A stretch of DNA of 64,000 nt, from the NCBI RefSeq assembly GCF_014196295.1, contig NZ_JACIDK010000007.1, forward strand, positions 1 through 64,000, read 5' to 3'. The stretch's first letter is position 1, and each line of letters opens with the position of its first letter. Under the pieces are notes generated by a model that worked only from the letters and a program-made list of their open reading frames with translations, had not been told where the DNA came from and did no database searches. Source of the stretch: Phenylobacterium haematophilum (lineage in GTDB: Bacteria > Pseudomonadota > Alphaproteobacteria > Caulobacterales > Caulobacteraceae). Shown here piece by piece: positions 59,313 to 64,000 of this stretch. The position numbers and the translations under genes are program-made.

Positions 59313-60194
59313 CTACCGCAGGACGGTCAGGCCGTTCTTGATGACGGTGGCGTTACGCGCCTTCACACGCGCCTCGAACGAGATGTTCTTGCCGTCCTTC
59401 CAGATGTCCACGGTGATGGTGTCGCCGGGGATGACCGGGGCCGAGAAGCGGGCCTGGTGCGAATAGATCTGGTCGGGGTCGAAGTTGACGACCTCCTGCA
59501 GGATCGCGCGGCAGGTGATTCCGTAGGTGCACAGGCCATGCAGGATCGGCTTGTCGAAGCCGGCTTTCTTGGCGACTTCCGGATCGGAGTGCAGCGGGTT
59601 GCGGTCGCCGTTCAGACGATAGAGCAGGGCCTGGTCGTCGCGGGTGTCGAAGTCGACCGAGATGTCCGGCGCGCGGGTCGGCACCACGTGCGGCTCGGGG
59701 GCGCCTTCCGACGGGCCGCCGAAGCCGCCGTCGCCGCGGGCGAAGGTGGAGCTGGTCAGGGTGGCGACCTTCTCGCCCTTTTCGTCGGTCCAGACGGTCT
59801 CGTTGATGATCACAGCGCCCTTGCCGGGGCCCTTGTCATAGGCGCCGACGGTGCGGCCCTGGGCCGTGTAGGTGCCCGAAGCGCTGAGCGGCTTGTGCAG
59901 TTCGACCTTCTGCTCGCCGTGCACGACCATCAGGAAGTTGATCTGGCTGGGGCGGTGGCCGGCCGGCATCTCGGGAGCCGGGCCCGCCGTGCCGCGCATG
60001 CTGGAGGCCAGCACGGTCGCGGCGGTCGGAATCACCTTGAGGTTCTTTTCATAGACGAAGGCCAGCTCCGTCTCGTTCATCTGGTCGCGGCCCATGCCGA
60101 CGCCCAGGGCGTAGAGCATGACGTCCTTGTCGCCGTAGGAAAAAGTCCGCGGCGCAGTCTTCTGGTCGAGAATGTCGGGATAAAAGATCGGCAA
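59313..60194 (-). CDS. MaoC-type 2-enoyl-CoA hydratase 2
   Basis: 293 residues, the two-hotdog form of hydratase 2. The N-terminal half (1-150) is the non-catalytic hotdog. The C-terminal hotdog has the hydratase-2 motif YRLNGDRNPLHSDPEVAKKAGFDKPILHGLCTYG, with the catalytic Asp and His. Members hydrate trans-2-enoyl-CoA to (R)-3-hydroxyacyl-CoA, as in the second domain of peroxisomal multifunctional enzyme type 2 and in PhaJ-like supply of PHA monomers. It complements the (S)-specific FadJ-type enzyme encoded at 32427-34508. It is divergent from the SapC gene. Confidence 0.93.
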   Translation of the reverse strand: MPIFYPDILDQKTAPRTFSYGDKDVMLYALGVGMGRDQMNETELAFVYEKNLKVIPTAATVLASSMRGTAGPAPEMPAGHRPSQINFLMVVHGEQKVELHKPLSASGTYTAQGRTVGAYDKGPGKGAVIINETVWTDEKGEKVATLTSSTFARGDGGFGGPSEGAPEPHVVPTRAPDISVDFDTRDDQALLYRLNGDRNPLHSDPEVAKKAGFDKPILHGLCTYGITCRAILQEVVNFDPDQIYSHQARFSAPVIPGDTITVDIWKDGKNISFEARVKARNATVIKNGLTVLR

Positions 60195-60400
60195 AATATA
60201 TCCTCCGGTATGTGGCCTTGGCGGCCTTATCGAATGAGGCGAATTGAAGCGGTTCGCCTCGGCGGAGGCAAGCAGGCTGCGTGCACGTTTGCGGGCGCCT
60301 GCCCGATCAGGTAGAAGCGGCGACTTCGCTCGAGACGGCGCATCAAGAAACCGTCCGCTCGCGCAGCCCTATCATCGCCCAGGATCATCGAAGGTATTTC

Positions 60401-61204
60401 ATGGCGAACGAAACCCCGACCGGCATGGGTCAGATCACCGGCAACGTGCTTTTCTATTCGAAGCCGGAACCGCTCTCCATCGACCTGCACAGCGGTCTGG
60501 GCGTGAAGAGCCTGCCGGGCCCGTTCAACTTCGCCAAGGAAGGCCATGCGGTTCCGCTGACAGTGACCGAGTTCGGCGTCTCGTCGCTGTGCGGTCCGAT
60601 CATCTTCGTCGGCGACGACAAGATCCCGCTGGCGGTCATGGGCCTGAACCTCGGCCAGAACATGTTCCTGCAGGAAAACGGCCTGTTCGAGCCGGGCGTC
60701 TACGTCCCGGCCTACATCCGCCGCTATCCCTTCGTGTTCGCCACCGACAACAACGCCGGCCAGATGGTGCTCTGCATCGACCGCTCGGCCGAGTTCATCG
60801 TCGATAAGGCCGAAGCCGACATGCTGTTCTTCGACGCCGACGGCAAGCCCACCGAGTACACGCAGAACTGCATCAACTTCTGCAACGACTACGAGATGGA
60901 GCGCCAGCGCACCCAGAGCTTTGTCGAACTGCTCAAGGGCCTGGACCTGTTCGAGACCAAGAAGGCGGTGTTCACCCCGACCAACCCGGACGGCAGCGCC
61001 GGCGAGCCCCAGACCATCGCCGAGTACTTCGGCGTTTCGGAAGAGAAGCTGAACGCCCTGCCGCACGACAAGTTCATCGAGCTGCGTGACAACGGCGCCC
61101 TGGCCCAGATCTACGCTCACCTGGTCTCGCTGGCCGGTTGGGACCGCCTGATCGCACTGGCCATGGCCCGCGCGCCGCAGGTTCCGGCGCCCGCCAACGC
61201 CTAA
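60401..61204 (+). CDS. SapC-family protein
   Basis: 267 residues from ATG 60401, with AAGG 6 bases upstream. SapC family pattern: SIDLHSGLGVKSLPGPFNFAKEGHAVPLTVTEF, FVGDDKIPLAVMGLNLGQNMFLQENGLFEPGVYVPAYIRRYPFVFA, and CIDRSAEFI. The name comes from a gene linked to Campylobacter S-layer work, but the function is not established; members are widespread in proteobacteria, often near TonB receptors or tryptophan halogenase genes. There is no signal peptide. It ends at an intrinsic terminator and is divergent from the MaoC gene. Confidence 0.9.
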   Translation: MANETPTGMGQITGNVLFYSKPEPLSIDLHSGLGVKSLPGPFNFAKEGHAVPLTVTEFGVSSLCGPIIFVGDDKIPLAVMGLNLGQNMFLQENGLFEPGVYVPAYIRRYPFVFATDNNAGQMVLCIDRSAEFIVDKAEADMLFFDADGKPTEYTQNCINFCNDYEMERQRTQSFVELLKGLDLFETKKAVFTPTNPDGSAGEPQTIAEYFGVSEEKLNALPHDKFIELRDNGALAQIYAHLVSLAGWDRLIALAMARAPQVPAPANA

Positions 61205-61229
61205 GGCGCAGGCGAAGGGAAATTTCGGG

Positions 61230-61257
61230 ACGGCGGGTCGCGAGGCCCGCCGTTTTT
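61230..61257 (+). terminator. Intrinsic terminator after SapC gene
   Basis: ACGGCGGG (61230-61237) pairs with CCCGCCGT (61246-61253) around an 8-base loop and runs into TTTTT. Confidence 0.85.
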
Positions 61258-61264
61258 CGTTTGC

Positions 61265-61657
61265 CTAGCGGGCGAAGACGCTGCGGGTCAGGCAGGAGAA
61301 GACCAGCCGCCCAGCTTCGTCGAGCAGGTCGTGCTGAGCGATGATGATGCCTTTGCCTTCGCCGACCGGGTCCTTGCCCATGACCGTCATGCGACCGCGC
61401 AGCACCTCGCCCGCCGGCGGATTGCGCGCCCAACGCAGGGCGTCGACGCCCAGGCGCTTGGTCTGCGGCCACTCCAGGACCGAGGCGGCGTCGAGCCGGC
61501 ACCACAGCGCATAGACCATGGCGTCCGGCGCGCCGCGTTCAGTCGGCCAGCCCGGCGCGAAGGCGGCGATGAAGGCTTCGAGCGCGGCGGGCTCGACCGG
61601 GATCTCTCCCAACGAAACCACCTGACCCATTTCGATGTCATCGAACGACGCAGGCAC
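61265..61657 (-). CDS. Hotdog-fold (MaoC-like) protein
   Basis: 130 residues from the GTG at 61657, which has GGAG 8 bases upstream; a GTG three codons earlier at 61666 is too close to that site. The opening FDDIEMGQVVSLGEIPVEPAALEAFIAAFAPGWP resembles the start of MaoC/thioesterase domains, and GRMTVMGKDPVGEGKGIIIAQHDLLDEAGRLVFSCLTRSVFAR matches the last long strands of a hotdog. The typical catalytic D-x-NP-x-H is replaced by AMVYALWCRLDA, so catalysis is uncertain. It might be a thioesterase-like or regulatory hotdog protein. Confidence 0.72.
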   Translation of the reverse strand: MPASFDDIEMGQVVSLGEIPVEPAALEAFIAAFAPGWPTERGAPDAMVYALWCRLDAASVLEWPQTKRLGVDALRWARNPPAGEVLRGRMTVMGKDPVGEGKGIIIAQHDLLDEAGRLVFSCLTRSVFAR

Positions 61658-61760
61658 GGTACGCACTCCAATTCAGGAAAAACGCTGATTCGCCGATCAT
61701 CGCGCCTGACGATGACAAGTCGAGCTTTTGTGAGCGGGCGCGGGAGCCTATGAGGCGGAC

Positions 61761-62051
61761 ATGTCGAACGGGTGGCTGATCGGAGTGATGATCGAACTGG
61801 CGGGGGAGGCTGCGCCCGTGCGCCACTTCTTCGCGGTCGGCCACGAGGATCGCAACAAGGCCGAATGGACCGCGATCGACCGCGCCATGCTGATCGGCGG
61901 CGTCGCCGCCAGCCCGGTGAAGGGGCTGGAGCCGGTGCATGTCATCGGCCCGCTCGCCCCACGCACGGTCAAGTCGCTTGCGCTGAAACCAGGCGAAGTG
62001 CGGCCGCTCGGCTGGAAATGGCCGCGCCGCTGGCTGGCCCTAGCCGAATAG
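61761..62051 (+). CDS. Small protein of unknown function
   Basis: 96 residues: MSNGWLIGVMIELAGEAAPVRHFFAVGHEDRNKAEWTAIDRA, then LIGGVAASPVKGLEPVHVIGPLAPRTVKSLALKPGEVRPLGWKWPRRWLALAE. It has no signal peptide or membrane helix and reads like a compact mixed fold with a basic, Trp-rich end. Codon use is normal. I do not recognise a family. It is followed after 80 bp by the DsbD-type gene. Confidence 0.65.
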   Translation: MSNGWLIGVMIELAGEAAPVRHFFAVGHEDRNKAEWTAIDRAMLIGGVAASPVKGLEPVHVIGPLAPRTVKSLALKPGEVRPLGWKWPRRWLALAE

Positions 62052-62131
62052 GCCGGTCGCGACGTCAGCGTCGCTTTGCGCGCGCGCCTTGGCGGGCCAT
62101 ATAGCGGAACGTACCTGAGCGGGATGACCGG

Positions 62132-64000
62132 ATGATGCGCCTTCTTGCGAAGCTCCTGGCGGCTTTCACCCTCGTCTGGGCGCTTCCTGCGGTCGCCCAG
62201 CCGGTGGACACCGGCCATCTGGTCGCTGAACTGGTGGCCCGCGACCAGTCGATCGCGCCGGGCGCGACGACCTACGTCGCCTTGCGCCAGAAGATCGACA
62301 AGGGCTGGCACACATACTGGCGCAATTCCGGCGACAGCGGCGAGGCGACCCGCATCGCCTGGTCCCTGCCCAGCGGCTGGACCGCCGGCGAGATCGTCTG
62401 GCCGGCGCCGACGCGCCAGCCGACCGGGCCGCTGATGAACTACGGCTACAAGGACGAGGTGCTGCTGCCGGTGCCGATCACCGCGCCGGCGACCGCCAAG
62501 CCGGGCGAGACGGTCACCCTCAAGGCCCAGGCCACGTTCCTCGTCTGCGAAGAGATCTGCGTTCCTGAGGACGCCGAGCTGACCCTGTCGCTGCCCGTCG
62601 CCGAAGGCCTGGCCGAGCCGAACCCGGAGTGGAGCGGACTGATCGCCAAGACGCTCGCTAATGCGCCGGCCCCCGCCGGCCTCAACGCCGTCTTCGCCAA
62701 GCAGGGGCCGATGCTGGCCCTGGCGATCACCGGTGAAGCGTTGAAGGGCGCGGATCTTTCGGACGCCTACTTCTTCCCGTTCGACTCCACGGCCATCGAC
62801 CACGCCAAGCCGCAGGGGATCGAGCGCGGCCCTGACGGACTGACCCTGACCCTGACGCCGGGCTACGCCTTCCAGCAGCCGCAGACCCCGACCGCCATGG
62901 CCGGGGTGCTGACCGTGGGCGACAAATCCTACGAGGTCTCGGCCGCCGAGGGCGCGCTGCCGGCCGGCGCCTCGGGTCTCGGCCCGCCGGCCAAGGCGAG
63001 CGGCGGCGCATCGGGTTCGCTCGGCCTGCCGCTGGCCGCGGCTTTCGCCTTCCTGGGCGGGCTTATCCTCAACCTGATGCCCTGCGTCTTCCCCATCCTG
63101 GCGATGAAGGCCGCCTCGCTGGCCGGCCACGCGCACGAACGCAAAGCCGCCCAGGGCCAGGGCCTGGCTTTCCTGGTCGGCGTGCTGGCGACCTTCCTGG
63201 CCCTGGCGCTGGTGCTGATCGCCGTGCGCGCCGGCGGCGCCGCGGTCGGCTGGGGCTTCCAGTTGCAGTCGCCGCCGGTGGTGGCGGGGCTGGCCCTGCT
63301 GATGCTGGCCGTGGCCCTGAACCTCTCGGGCGTGTTCGAGGTCGGCTCGTCGCTGCAGGGCGTCGGCACAGGGCTGGCCGGCAAGCGCGGCCTGGCCGGC
63401 GCCTTCTTCACCGGAGCCCTCGCCGTCGTCGTCGCCGCCCCGTGTACGGCGCCGTTCATGGCCCCCGCGCTCGGCTGGGCGCTGACCCAGAGCGCGCCGG
63501 CCGCCCTGACCGTGTTCCTTGCGCTCGGCCTCGGCTTCGCCGCGCCATTCGCCCTGGCCGCCTTCACGCCTGGCCTGCTGGCCCGACTGCCCAAGCCCGG
63601 CCCGTGGATGGACGGCTTCAAGAAGCTGCTGGCCTTCCCGATGTACGGCGCGGCCGCCTGGCTGGTCTGGGTGCTGACCCTGCAGGCCGGCGACACCGCC
63701 CTGGCGCGGATCTTCATGGCTGCGATCGTGCTGGCGCTGGGCGCCTGGCTGCTCGGCGTGGCCCAGCGCCGCCATGCCAGCGGCGCCTCGGTGGTGGCGC
63801 CCGCGGCCGTCGGCGGGGTGTTGGCGCTGGCTGCGGCGCTGGCGGCCGTCTGGCCGAACTACGGCGAGCCCGGCGCCGCGGTCGCCTCGTCCGGCGGCGG
63901 CGGTAAGGCCGACGTTCCCTATGAAGCCTATTCGCCCGAGAAGCTCGCCGCCGCCCAGGCGGCCGGCAAGCCGGTGTTCGTCAACTTCACCGCCGCCTGG
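62132..64000 (+). CDS. dsbD: ScsB/DsbD-type thiol:disulfide reductase, 3' end outside window
   Basis: The frame is open from ATG 62132 (a second ATG follows at 62135) to the window edge, giving 623 residues. Signal peptide about 1-22 (AVAQ). The periplasmic N-terminal part (to about 290) has TFLVCEEICVPED with Cys139 and Cys143, the pattern of ScsB-like proteins. The membrane domain (about 300-540) has the two redox cysteines Cys318 (LNLMPCVFPILAMK) and Cys438 (AAPCTAPFMAPALGWAL). The C-terminal thioredoxin-like domain has just begun (KPVFVNFTAAW); its CxxC should be immediately beyond the end. It carries electrons from cytoplasmic thioredoxin to periplasmic partners. Confidence 0.92.
   Translation, partial: MMRLLAKLLAAFTLVWALPAVAQPVDTGHLVAELVARDQSIAPGATTYVALRQKIDKGWHTYWRNSGDSGEATRIAWSLPSGWTAGEIVWPAPTRQPTGPLMNYGYKDEVLLPVPITAPATAKPGETVTLKAQATFLVCEEICVPEDAELTLSLPVAEGLAEPNPEWSGLIAKTLANAPAPAGLNAVFAKQGPMLALAITGEALKGADLSDAYFFPFDSTAIDHAKPQGIERGPDGLTLTLTPGYAFQQPQTPTAMAGVLTVGDKSYEVSAAEGALPAGASGLGPPAKASGGASGSLGLPLAAAFAFLGGLILNLMPCVFPILAMKAASLAGHAHERKAAQGQGLAFLVGVLATFLALALVLIAVRAGGAAVGWGFQLQSPPVVAGLALLMLAVALNLSGVFEVGSSLQGVGTGLAGKRGLAGAFFTGALAVVVAAPCTAPFMAPALGWALTQSAPAALTVFLALGLGFAAPFALAAFTPGLLARLPKPGPWMDGFKKLLAFPMYGAAAWLVWVLTLQAGDTALARIFMAAIVLALGAWLLGVAQRRHASGASVVAPAAVGGVLALAAALAAVWPNYGEPGAAVASSGGGGKADVPYEAYSPEKLAAAQAAGKPVFVNFTAAW

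Overview
The window is dense, strongly G+C-rich chromosomal DNA, almost certainly from an alphaproteobacterium and most probably a member of Caulobacterales (Phenylobacterium/Caulobacter-like). The pointers are two large TonB-dependent receptors, a SapC-family protein, a DUF4170 protein, an archaeal-type Pth2 hydrolase, a ScfR/DUF2083-type short-chain-fatty-acid regulator, a YdbH-YnbE-YdbL cluster, frequent GTG/TTG starts and many 1-4 bp gene overlaps. The genus is inference; no rRNA or other marker is present. I see no transposase, integrase, phage gene, CRISPR array or compositional island, so this looks like core or slowly evolving accessory chromosome.

Layout. 1-6.1 kb: end of an acyl-CoA ligase gene with RraA-family and PaaI-type genes, tRNA-Ser(CGA), a glutathione transferase, a DUF202 protein with nine RT-heptads, a 58-residue protein on the minus strand, Pth2, an NTF2-like protein and a secreted serine hydrolase. 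6.1-12.2 kb: a minus-strand heavy-metal RND efflux operon (His-rich secreted protein, TolC-type channel, adaptor, CzcA-type pump) behind a MerR-type operator candidate. 12.2-17.5 kb: secreted M20 amidohydrolase, EF-hand protein, a CBS/cystathionine lyase operon and YbaK. 17.5-25.9 kb: TetR plus TonB receptor, two SGNH hydrolases, a DUF2061-dps operon with a Fur-box-like dyad, and a lipoprotein cytochrome c coupled to an aldonolactone-oxidase-type flavoprotein. 25.9-35.5 kb: Pro/Ala-rich membrane protein, lipoprotein, amidase, CNNM/CorC protein and fatty-acid oxidation genes (thiolase, FadJ-type, SDR). 35.5-39.2 kb: ydbH-ynbE-ydbL. 39.5-51.8 kb: DUF4170, ScfR-like regulator, a fused double-TetR protein, hybrid histidine kinase, 2OG oxygenase, OmpA lipoprotein, KefB-type antiporter, ScoAB CoA transferase, exported MsrA and a GT39 glycosyltransferase. 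52-64 kb: Oar-like TonB receptor, agmatine-to-putrescine genes aguA-aguB, paired GNATs, PAP2 phosphatase, MaoC hydratase, SapC, hotdog protein and the start of a ScsB/DsbD-type reductase cut by the window end.

How it fits together. Acyl-CoA metabolism recurs (ligase, thioesterase, thiolase, FadJ, SDR, ScoAB, MaoC, hotdog protein), with the ScfR-like and TetR-type regulators as plausible controllers. A second theme is the cell envelope (YdbH cluster, TonB receptors, OmpA, SapC, GT39, secreted hydrolases). A third is stress and metal handling (CzcCBA, Dps, MsrA, DsbD, KefB). No single striking unknown system is present. The items I would look at first are the heptad-expanded DUF202 protein, the fused double TetR regulator, two regulatory dyads whose position relative to promoter and start codon makes sense (metal efflux and dps), a 13-bp motif shared by a TonB receptor and a histidine kinase, and the repeated ending of convergent gene pairs on a shared CTAG.
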